Assembly (NCBI GenBank): GCA_002403415.1
Contig: DHHS01000033.1
Location: 15,781 to 36,476, forward strand
Length of the DNA stretch: 20,696 nt
Direction of reading: 5' to 3'
From: Sphingomonas sp. UBA4766
GTDB taxonomy: Bacteria > Pseudomonadota > Alphaproteobacteria > Sphingomonadales > Sphingomonadaceae
This document shows positions 14,444 through 20,696 of this stretch, in pieces. Numbering within the stretch: the first letter of the stretch is position 1; the number at the start of each line of letters is the position of its first letter. The notes beneath the pieces are model-generated. The model was not told the origin of the DNA and did not search any database. It worked only from the letters and a program-made list of their open reading frames with translations. Position numbers and translations under genes: made by a program.

Positions 14444-14758
14444 TGACCGGACAGGACCTCACACTCAGGTAAGAGTGAGGCATATGACCGACAGGAATCC
14501 CGGGAGCTATGTGCATACGGAGATTCTCGTGGGAGTTCAGCGCCGTAGGCGCTGGGCCCCGGAAGCGAAGCTCCGCATGGTCGAAGAGACCTTCCTGCCC
14601 GGCAACAGCGTATCGCGTGTGGCGCGCATGCACGGGGTGGCGCCGAACCAGCTGTTTGGCTGGCATCGGCAGGCGGCAAGCGGCGCCCCGACCGCCACCC
14701 GCTCTGGCGGCGAGGTGGTTCCGGTTGACGTGCGTCCTTGCAACTCCGCCAGTATGAG
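14444..14758 (+). mobile_element. Truncated IS element: putative left end and transposase orfA
   Basis: A probable element end TGACCGGACAGGACCTCACA begins at 14444, about 40 bp before the orfA start. An inverted pair CCTCAC (14457-14462) and GTGAGG (14475-14480) encloses the region before the start and would hide the GAGG ribosome-binding sequence in long transcripts, as some IS elements do. Only the first part of the transposase is left, and the following sequence belongs to an IS5-type element and the GH3 gene. The right border of this fragment cannot be set exactly. Confidence 0.55.
14484..14758 (+). pseudogene. IS transposase orfA (IS3/IS2-like or IS66-like), truncated
   Basis: The frame begins MTDRNPGSYVHTEILVGVQ and contains a helix-turn-helix of the orfA type: RRRRWAPEAKLRMVEETF, then SVSRVARMHGVAPNQLFGWH. 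This pattern occurs in orfA of IS2-group IS3 elements and in the first gene of IS66 elements; I cannot separate the two. After GEVVPV the family resemblance fades, and the frame stops at 14760-14762 on the edge of the next element. No orfB follows. A GTG at 14475 is an alternative start. Confidence 0.65.
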
Positions 14759-14762
14759 CTAG

Positions 14763-15272
14763 GGCTTGTGGGGATTGATCGTGAGTTGATGACGGCAGCG
14801 GCGAGATAGGTCATCGTGGAAAAGCCCTGATCGGTCTCCCGGCAGCAGTTCGAGGCGGACAAGATTGCCCAAGGCATCTGTCAGCGCGAGAATTTTGGTC
14901 GTCATGCCACCTTTGGAACGGCCAATCGCCTGGCCCTGAGTCCCCCTTTTGCGCCCTGGCCGTGCCGCTGAACCGTCACGATGGTGACATCGACCATGGC
15001 GTATTCCATGTCGGGTTCATCCGGCAAAACGTCGAAAGTACGTTTTAAAACATGGACTTCGCGCCAATCGCAAAAACACCAATAGGCTGTGCCCCAGTTG
15101 CCAAACATGGCTGGCAAATCACGCCACGAGCGGCCTGTTCAGATAACCCAAAGTACGGCCTCGCAAAATAGCCGGTTATTCCTGGCGCTGCGTCCGGGGG
15201 CCGTTGGCTTGCCCAGGCAATACGGTTACATCTTCGCCCATTGGGCATCGGTCAGTACGAAGTGTTCCATTC
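14763..15272 (-). pseudogene. IS5-family transposase pseudogene
   Basis: Translation on the minus strand from 15272 gives MEHFVLTDAQWAKM, then a stop codon, PYCLGKPTAPGR, a second stop after AVLWVI, and then an intact stretch WRDLPAMFGNWGTAYW to EPDMEYAMVDVTIVTVQRHGQGAKGG with the first catalytic Asp block. A frameshift follows (continuing as QAIGRSKGGMTTKILALTDALGN), then a jump straight to the family's last residues (STMTYLAAAVINSR). The middle of the DDE domain is therefore deleted. It cannot encode an active transposase. Confidence 0.85.
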
Positions 15273-15324
15273 AAAGTGTGAATTACATCTTCGACCAAAT
15301 GGGAATCCTTATTCCCCACAACCA
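14763..15324 (-). mobile_element. Internally deleted IS5-family element with terminal repeats and CTAG duplication
   Basis: The 562-bp element is bounded by related inverted ends: GGCTTGTGGGGATTGATC (from 14763, plus strand) and TGGTTGTGGGGAATAAGG (from 15324, minus strand), which share an unbroken TTGTGGGGA. CTAG stands directly outside both ends (14759-14762 and 15325-15328), as expected for the 4-bp target duplication of IS5-type elements. The inside holds a broken transposase. The right copy of CTAG contains the stop codon of the GH3 gene. Confidence 0.8.
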
Positions 15325-17784
15325 CTAGCGCACGATTAGCGTCACGCTCTTCAGCGATGCCGAATCCGGCCCGGCGGAAATCGTGAAGGTACCGGGCTCG
15401 ACAACACGTTTCATCGCGATGTTCCACAGCGCCAGATCGCGCGGTGCCAGTTCAAAGCGCAGCGTTCGCCGCTCACCCGGCTCCAGGGTGATGCGCTGAA
15501 ACGCTTTCAGTTCGTTGATGGGACGCGTTACCGACGCTTGGTCATCGTGCACGTAAATCTGCACGACCTCGTCTCCCCGGCGACCGCCAACATTGGCGAC
15601 GTCCACATCGACGACCACCTTGTCGCCGACCGCGATCACGGGGCTGATTAACCGGGGGGCGCTAATGTCAAATCGCGTGTAGCTTAGGCCATAGCCAAAT
15701 GGATAGAGCGGTTTCGTCGTATCGAACAGATAGCCACGACGGGCGGTCGGCTTGTAGTTGTAATAAATCGGCAATTGGCCAACATGACGGGCGATCGACA
15801 CCGGGAGTTTGCCACCGGGATTGACCCGCCCGAAGACGACATCTGCGACCGCTTGGCCGGTCTGCTCGCCCAGATACCACCCTTCGATCAAAGCCGCAGC
15901 ATGGTCGGCGAGATACGTCACCGACAAGGGCCTTCCATTGAGTAACAACACCACGACCGGCTTGCCAAGCGCCATCAACCGCCCCGCGAGCGCATCCTGC
16001 GGACCCACTAAGCCGAGCGTGGCGCGGTCGCCTAAATGGCCGTCCGCCCATGCCTCGCGGCTTAGCTGCTCATTGTCGCCGAGCACCAACAGGATGGCAT
16101 CGGCGTTCCTCGCGGTATCAACCGCTTCATCCGCCAGGCGGGCATTTTCCGAATCAGGGACCAAATCTACGGCATCGGCCGACCAGGAGCGGCTGCGTGT
16201 CAATCGAACGCCTTCGGCATAATCAACCGCGAACCGCCCCTGCCCTTCGTCTCGCATAGCATCGAGGACGCTGACGACATGGCGCGGAGAGTCGCTATAA
16301 CCACCGATGGGGGTATCGCGCGCATGTGTGCCGATCACGGCCAGCCGTTTTATCCGGGCGGCATCAAGCGGCAGTACGCCGCCTTCGTTCTTCAGCAGAA
16401 CGACCGCTTTGCCCGCCGCGCGGCGCGCTAGAGCGATGGCGTCTCGCGTGTTTGTTAGCCGGTCGGCGCGCCGCTCATCGATATAGGGGTTTTCGAACAG
16501 ACCAGCGGCAAACTTCATCGTCAGAATACGGCGCACCGCCATGTCGATCCGCGCTTCGCTGACCCGCCCGGCGCGGACTAGGTCGATCAACTTGGTATAA
16601 CCCTCGCCATCGGGCGTTTCGATATCGACACCGGCGTTGAGCGCCATTACCGCCGCCTCACCCACATCGGCAGCCAACTTGTGGCGCTTCACCAGCTCGC
16701 GGATCGCGAAGTAATCGCTCACGACCACCCCCTTGAATCCCCATTCATCACGCAACACTCGGTCGAGCAGCCATGTGTTAGCGTGGCTCGGGACACCGTC
16801 GATTTCGTTATACGATGCCATCACCGCCATCACCGGCAAATCGCGGACCGCGCGTTCGAACGGCGGGAAAAAGTTCTCTCGCAGAATCCGTTCACCGACA
16901 TTCGCCGGGCCAACATTGGTGCCGTTTTCCGGTTGGCCGTGCCCGGTCATGTGCTTGAGCGTTGCAAACACCTTGTCGCGCGCGAGCGGCAGCGTTGGCC
17001 CTTGAAACCCGCGGATTGCCGCAAGTCCCATTTCGCCGACGAGATACGGGTCTTCGCCAAAACTCTCCTCGATGCGGCCCCAGCGCGGATCGCGCGCGAC
17101 ATCGACGACTGGCGCCAGCGCGAGCGTGGAGCCGCGTGCCCGCATTTCACGCGCTGTCACCGCGAAAACTCGTTCGACCAGCTCCGGGTCGAAGGTACTC
17201 GCAAGCGCAATTGCCTGAGGGAAGCTTGTGGCACCGGGCGCAACGTAGCCGTGGAGCGCTTCCTCGTGCATCAGCAATGGAATACCTAGGCGCGTGCGTT
17301 CCACCGCCCATCGTTGGGCCGCATTGACATAGCGTGCGGTTTCAACCGCCGAGCGATTGATCACGCCCGCTGCGGCACCCGCAGCACCTACACCTCCAGC
17401 GGCGGTAAGCTGAACCCCGCGTCGGTCGGATGGACGGGCAATCTGGCCCAGACCGTGCGGAAAAGCCGCCGAGGCCATATCCGCCGAAAAATCCCCGTTC
17501 GGCGCCTGTAGACGGCCCTTATGCTCCCAGATCGAAAGCATCTGAGCGACTTTTTCGTCCAGAGTCATGCGACGCAGCAGATCCTCAACCCGAGCGTCGA
17601 TTGCGGCGGCCGGATTGCGATAGAGCGGTTGCGCACTATCCTTCCTGACCAATGCCTCACGCCGAGCCGCAGCGGGATGCGCCATGGCTAAGATCAATAG
17701 CAGGGAGAGGGCAGCGGACATCGGTTTAACAATGACAGATCGGGTCCATCCGACCAGTTGGTGCGCAATCGGCTGGTGCATCAT
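15325..17784 (-). CDS. GH3 beta-glycosidase (probable beta-xylosidase), Sec-exported
   Basis: This 819-residue GH3 enzyme is closely related to the one at 9627-12020 and has the same domain order, with an FnIII-like tail (KVVVDVDVANVGGRRGDEVV). The probable nucleophile is Asp357 in VVVSDYFA and the probable acid/base Glu576 in SREAW. Shared blocks include MHEEALHGY, RDPRWGRIEESFGED and KHMTGHG. Unlike its paralogue it has a Sec-type signal (PMSAALSLLLILAMAHPAAA) and a short alanine/glycine-rich insertion at about 127-141. The ATG at 17784 has AAGAGA upstream; an internal ATG at 17721 would leave a shorter signal peptide. It is divergent from a LacI regulator and beside xylose genes, so beta-xylosidase is the best guess. 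Its TAG stop lies inside the target duplication of the neighbouring IS5 element. Confidence 0.9.
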   Translation of the reverse strand: MMHQPIAHQLVGWTRSVIVKPMSAALSLLLILAMAHPAAARREALVRKDSAQPLYRNPAAAIDARVEDLLRRMTLDEKVAQMLSIWEHKGRLQAPNGDFSADMASAAFPHGLGQIARPSDRRGVQLTAAGGVGAAGAAAGVINRSAVETARYVNAAQRWAVERTRLGIPLLMHEEALHGYVAPGATSFPQAIALASTFDPELVERVFAVTAREMRARGSTLALAPVVDVARDPRWGRIEESFGEDPYLVGEMGLAAIRGFQGPTLPLARDKVFATLKHMTGHGQPENGTNVGPANVGERILRENFFPPFERAVRDLPVMAVMASYNEIDGVPSHANTWLLDRVLRDEWGFKGVVVSDYFAIRELVKRHKLAADVGEAAVMALNAGVDIETPDGEGYTKLIDLVRAGRVSEARIDMAVRRILTMKFAAGLFENPYIDERRADRLTNTRDAIALARRAAGKAVVLLKNEGGVLPLDAARIKRLAVIGTHARDTPIGGYSDSPRHVVSVLDAMRDEGQGRFAVDYAEGVRLTRSRSWSADAVDLVPDSENARLADEAVDTARNADAILLVLGDNEQLSREAWADGHLGDRATLGLVGPQDALAGRLMALGKPVVVLLLNGRPLSVTYLADHAAALIEGWYLGEQTGQAVADVVFGRVNPGGKLPVSIARHVGQLPIYYNYKPTARRGYLFDTTKPLYPFGYGLSYTRFDISAPRLISPVIAVGDKVVVDVDVANVGGRRGDEVVQIYVHDDQASVTRPINELKAFQRITLEPGERRTLRFELAPRDLALWNIAMKRVVEPGTFTISAGPDSASLKSVTLIVR

Positions 17785-17839
17785 AATTCTCTTCGATTCA
17801 CTCCGAGACCGCCCGAGGCGTCGGGCCCGATGTTTTGAA

Positions 17840-17853
17840 TGCTAACGTTACCA
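17840..17853. promoter_or_regulatory. LacI-family operator between GH3 and lacI
   Basis: The sequence TGCTAACGTTACCA is a TGnTAACGTTAnCA palindrome with an exact 8-bp core (17843-17850) and the central CG typical of LacI-family operators. On the minus strand it falls between TTGCGA and TAGCAT, a plausible weak -35/-10 pair for the GH3 gene, so binding should repress it. It lies 165 bp upstream of the lacI start. The rest of the 233-bp gap shows nothing else I can name. Confidence 0.75.
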
Positions 17854-18017
17854 TAAATTTTCGCAACTGACTTCACTGATCGGACGATGGTCGCTGTCAT
17901 GAGCCGGTTTGCCAAGCGATTGACCACAGAATATGCGAAGACTTGGTGCCGCCACTCGGCGCTGCCTGATCAGCGACGACATCGGTCGGAGCAGGCGTCA
18001 AGGGAGTTGGACGCAGG

Positions 18018-19085
18018 ATGAAGTCTGATCACAACAATCGGCGCAACGTGACGGTTCAGGATGTCGCTCGGGTCGCGGGCGTCTCGGCGATGACCGTTTC
18101 GCGCGTCGTCAATGACAGCCACAGGGTGCGGGAGAGCACGCGCACGGCGGTGCTCGACGTGATTGAGCGGTTGCAGTACCGCCCCAATACCGCCGCGCGC
18201 AGCTTGGTAAAGGGAGAGGGAACCCAGATCGGGCTACTATATGCCAATCCGAGCTCCGCCTATCTAAGCCAGCTGTTGCTGGGGGCGCTGGCCGGGGCGC
18301 TTCGATACTCCTGTCACCTACTGCTTGAACCTTGCAACGACGAGGGCGTCCTTGCACAGGTTAATGCTGCCCGTCGCTTCGCCCGTGCCCGGGTTCAGGC
18401 TGTTATCCTGCCTCCGCCGTTCTCGGATGCCCTGGCAGCGCAGGAGGAGTTAGACCGCGAAGGCATTCCGTGGGTTACCATCGCCATGGGCCGCCCCTCC
18501 CCCAGCAGCCTCAATGTACGGATCGATGACTATCATGCGGCGCTCGAAATGACTCGATACCTAATCGCGCTCGGACACCGCAACATTGCCTTCATTCGCG
18601 GGCAGCCGAGCCAAATGGCGAGCATCGAGCGGTATCGCGGCTTTGTCACAGGGATCGGTGAAGCCGGGCTGGATCCGGGCCGGATGCCCATCGAACATGG
18701 CGATTTCAGCTTTCGGTCTGGTCTCGAATGCGCCGAACGTATTTTGGGGCGGTCACCGCGCCCGACAGCAATCTTTGCCAGCAATGACGACATGGCCGCC
18801 GCCAGCGTCGGCGTCGCCCATCGTCAACTGCTTCGAGTGCCCGAAGACGTTAGCGTGGTCGGCTTTGACGACTCCGCATTGGCGACAACGATTTGGCCGG
18901 AGTTGACAACCATTCGACAACCGATCGCCGACATGGCGGAGTCCGCCGTCGCCCTCCTCTCATCGTTACTGCAGCGGGGCACACGTGGCGCATCAGTTGC
19001 GCATCGGGAGCTTGTTTTTCCTCATCACCTAATCGTTCGCGGATCAACGGCACCGCCTCTTGCACCCATTGCAAATCTGGCATAG
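18018..19085 (+). CDS. LacI-family transcriptional regulator (probable xylose/xyloside repressor)
   Basis: This 355-residue repressor begins with the LacI helix-turn-helix and hinge: VTVQDVARVAGVSAMTVSRV (residues 9-28), VRESTRTAVLDVIERLQYRPN, then AARSLVKG. A periplasmic-binding-protein-like sensor domain follows (IGLLYANPSSAYLSQLLLGA; later HRNIAFIRG, PTAIFASNDDMAAASVGVAH and SVVGFDDSALATTIWPELTTIRQP). The effector is probably xylose or a xylo-oligosaccharide, inferred from the sugar porter and XylD-type gene behind it and the GH3 gene opposite. The ATG at 18018 follows GCAGG closely, with AGGGAG further upstream. It reads into the transporter gene after a 63-bp gap. Confidence 0.92.
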   Translation: MKSDHNNRRNVTVQDVARVAGVSAMTVSRVVNDSHRVRESTRTAVLDVIERLQYRPNTAARSLVKGEGTQIGLLYANPSSAYLSQLLLGALAGALRYSCHLLLEPCNDEGVLAQVNAARRFARARVQAVILPPPFSDALAAQEELDREGIPWVTIAMGRPSPSSLNVRIDDYHAALEMTRYLIALGHRNIAFIRGQPSQMASIERYRGFVTGIGEAGLDPGRMPIEHGDFSFRSGLECAERILGRSPRPTAIFASNDDMAAASVGVAHRQLLRVPEDVSVVGFDDSALATTIWPELTTIRQPIADMAESAVALLSSLLQRGTRGASVAHRELVFPHHLIVRGSTAPPLAPIANLA

Positions 19086-19089
19086 TTAT

Positions 19090-19102
19090 CGCTAACATTG
19101 CG
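19090..19102. promoter_or_regulatory. Possible second LacI-type site before the sugar porter gene
   Basis: CGCTAACATTGCG lies five bases after the lacI stop. It shares GCTAACRTT with the operator at 17840-17853 and has symmetric CGC/GCG ends, although the centre is less symmetric. It may let the repressor also control the transporter and dehydratase genes. Confidence 0.4.
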
Positions 19103-19148
19103 GCTTGATAGTTGAAAAATTGCCGCATCGCTTAGGGGCCAACGATTG

Positions 19149-20552
19149 ATGCGCGCAACGGCCAGTGAGACGAATTTGGCGTTGGTCCTCGCCATCGTTG
19201 CAGTCGCGACAATCGGCGGCTTGTTGTTCGGCTATGATAGTGGTGCCGTAAATGGCACCCAAGACGGCTTGAGAGCCGCGTTTGCCCTTTCCGATGCTGG
19301 GCTGGGCTTTACCGTAGGTTCGCTGCTGATCGGCTGCTTTTTCGGCGCCTTCCTGGCCGGGCAGTTGGCCGATCTACTCGGCCGCCGAACCGTAATGATG
19401 CTGACCGCGATCGTGTTTCTTATCGGTGCCCTGGTCCAGGGCTTTGCAGACATCCACTGGGTTTTCGTGGTGGCTCGGATCATGGGTGGGATGGCAGTTG
19501 GCGCCGCCAGCGTTCTGTCTCCCGCCTATATCGCCGAGGTCGCACCCGCCAATGTGCGAGGCCGCATGAGCACCATTCAACAGGTCATGATCATCGTCGG
19601 GCTAACTGCCGCGTTCGTGGTCAATTATTTCCTCGCCGGCTCGGCGGGTGCATCCACCGCACCCTTTTGGGGCGGCTATCCGGCATGGCGCTGGATGTAC
19701 TGGATGCAGGCCGTGCCTGCGGTCATCTTTCTTATGGCGCTTATCTTCATCCCGGAAAGCCCCCGCTTTCTCGTTGCCAAGGGCCGCGACGCGGAGGCGG
19801 AGCATGTCCTATCGAGCCTGTTCGGCGCGGGCGCGGGCCAAGTCAAACTTGTCGAGATTCGCGCCAGTTTCGTCGACGGCTACCGACCTTCGCTCCGTGA
19901 CCTCGTCGACCCCGTAAATGGCGGCATCCGGCCGATCGTATGGGCGGGCCTGATGCTAGCGGTGTTCCAGCAACTCGTCGGCATCAACGTCATCTTTTAT
20001 TACGGCGCGACCCTGTGGCAACTCGCCGGCTTTACCGAGGACCAGTCGCTTCAGATCAATATTGTCTCAGGCCTGGTATCGATCGCAGCGTGCATCATCA
20101 CCATTTCGCTGATCGACCGGATCGGTCGCAAGCCGCTCTTACTAATCGGCTCGGCGGGCATGTCGGCGACGCTGCTCGCGCTCGTCTATGCTTTTGCCAA
20201 CGGTAAGCTCGACGCCGTCGGGCAGTTACAGCTTTCGCCAGGTCTCGGCACGGTCGCGCTGGTCGCCGCCAATCTCTACTTGATCTTCTTTAACGTCAGT
20301 TGGGGCCCCATCATGTGGGTGATGTTGGGCGAGATGTTTCCCAATCACATGCGCGGGTCAGCGCTTGCGGTATGCGGGTTCGCGCAGTGGTTCTCGAACT
20401 ATCTGATCGCGCAGAGCTTTCCCGTGCTGGCTGGGTTCAGCCTCGCGATGGCTTATACCTTTTATGCGATCTGCGCGGTGATCAGCCTATTCCTGGTTCA
20501 GCGCTTCATCGTCGAGACCAAAGGCAAGGAACTAGAAGCGATGAAAGGATGA
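19149..20552 (+). CDS. Sugar porter MFS transporter (XylE/GalP type)
   Basis: This 467-residue, twelve-helix inner-membrane protein belongs to the sugar porter family of proton-linked pentose/hexose symporters. Signatures are GGLLFGYDSGAVNG in helix 1, LADLLGRRTVM after helix 2, VLSPAYIAEVAPANVRGRM, PESPRFLVAKGR before the central loop, QQLVGINVIFYYG in helix 7, DRIGRKPLL and the C-terminal VETKGKELEAM. The ATG at 19149 is preferred over the TTG at 19146; AGGGG lies about eleven bases upstream. The stop codon overlaps the start of the dehydratase gene (ATGA), so the two are coupled. With a xylonate dehydratase next to it, xylose is the most likely substrate; arabinose or galactose are possible. 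Confidence 0.9.
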   Translation: MRATASETNLALVLAIVAVATIGGLLFGYDSGAVNGTQDGLRAAFALSDAGLGFTVGSLLIGCFFGAFLAGQLADLLGRRTVMMLTAIVFLIGALVQGFADIHWVFVVARIMGGMAVGAASVLSPAYIAEVAPANVRGRMSTIQQVMIIVGLTAAFVVNYFLAGSAGASTAPFWGGYPAWRWMYWMQAVPAVIFLMALIFIPESPRFLVAKGRDAEAEHVLSSLFGAGAGQVKLVEIRASFVDGYRPSLRDLVDPVNGGIRPIVWAGLMLAVFQQLVGINVIFYYGATLWQLAGFTEDQSLQINIVSGLVSIAACIITISLIDRIGRKPLLLIGSAGMSATLLALVYAFANGKLDAVGQLQLSPGLGTVALVAANLYLIFFNVSWGPIMWVMLGEMFPNHMRGSALAVCGFAQWFSNYLIAQSFPVLAGFSLAMAYTFYAICAVISLFLVQRFIVETKGKELEAMKG

Positions 20553-20696
20553 GCCGCGCGCCCGCTCGCCCGTTTCGCTCGCAGGACTGGTTCGCCGCAC
20601 CGGGCCGGAGCGACATGGCGGCGCTCTATCTGGAGCGCTTCATGAACTACGGCCTGACGGTCGACGAACTGCGCTCGGGCAAGCCGATCATCGGCA
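20549..20696 (+). CDS. xylD: D-xylonate dehydratase, IlvD/Edd family (3' end outside window)
   Basis: Only the first 49 codons are present. They read FRSQDWFAAPGRSDMAALYL, then ERFMNYGLTVDELRSGKPIIG. This is the start of IlvD/Edd dehydratases of the XylD type, which convert D-xylonate to 2-keto-3-deoxyxylonate in the oxidative (Weimberg/Dahms) xylose pathway, as in Caulobacter. The cluster-binding cysteines lie beyond the window. The ATG overlaps the transporter stop as ATGA, indicating one operon. A related sugar-acid dehydratase (for example for arabonate or galactonate) remains possible from such a short piece. Confidence 0.75.
   Translation, partial: MSRAPARPFRSQDWFAAPGRSDMAALYLERFMNYGLTVDELRSGKPIIG

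Noticed and set aside
3779..14758. Composite transposon made of two copies of one IS around the pectin cluster
   Set aside because: The left fragment (orfB ending MNRANL) and the right fragment (orfA) appear to belong to different IS groups, and their putative ends do not match.
15301..15316. Perfect hairpin GGGAAT-CCTT-ATTCCC as terminator of the GH3 gene
   Set aside because: It falls within the terminal region of the IS5 element and has no T-run, so it is better seen as part of the element end.
1..20696. CRISPR array, phage genes, toxin-antitoxin or defence system
   Set aside because: No regularly spaced repeats, structural phage proteins or defence-type domains were seen anywhere in the window.

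Overview
The window looks like the chromosome of a GC-rich alphaproteobacterium of the sphingomonad group. The protein families, the housekeeping purQ and queuosine-transporter neighbourhood, the DUF4861 and GH3 enzymes and the oxidative xylose genes all fit that assignment. It is inferred from family resemblance only, because no rRNA or other marker is present.

Layout. Positions 1-1772 are core genome: the 3' part of purQ, two coupled minus-strand membrane-protein genes (a YhhQ-type queuosine precursor transporter and a small unknown protein) and an intact tRNA-Arg(TCT). Positions 1773-3972 are mobile-element debris lying against the 3' end of the tRNA: the C-terminal half of a large serine recombinase, an IS21-type end with istB but no istA, a small intact DUF6117-like gene, and the last 55 codons of an IS3-family transposase. 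Positions 3973-14443 are a pectin (rhamnogalacturonan/oligogalacturonide) utilisation cluster. It holds an ExuT-type hexuronate transporter, an unrecognised ORF, kduD, a secreted GH105 unsaturated uronyl hydrolase, a secreted CBM4/9-like jelly-roll protein, kduI, a Tat-exported GH3 glycosidase coupled to a DUF4861 protein, and an IclR/KdgR-type regulator that ends in a strong terminator. Positions 14444-15324 hold more IS remains: a truncated IS transposase orfA and an internally deleted IS5-family element flanked by a CTAG duplication. The last part, 15325-20696, is a xylose/xylan section: a second GH3 enzyme divergent from a LacI-family regulator, which is followed by a sugar-porter MFS transporter and the start of a XylD-type xylonate dehydratase.

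How the genes work together. In the periplasm GH105 would release unsaturated galacturonate from lyase-cut oligomers. ExuT-type uptake would follow, and KduI then KduD would convert 5-keto-4-deoxyuronate to 2-keto-3-deoxygluconate. Pectate lyases, TonB receptors, KDG kinase and KDPG aldolase are not in the window. The GH3/LacI/porter/XylD section would hydrolyse xylo-oligomers, import xylose and dehydrate xylonate. A near-perfect LacI-type palindrome lies between the second GH3 gene and lacI. The pectin section has several AT-rich inverted repeats in its divergent promoters that could be IclR operators.

I found no CRISPR array, phage module or clearly new system. The least explained pieces are the ORF after kduD (5539-5853), the small CBM-like secreted protein, the DUF4861 protein with its unusual N-terminus, and the way mobile-element debris brackets the pectin cluster next to tRNA-Arg.
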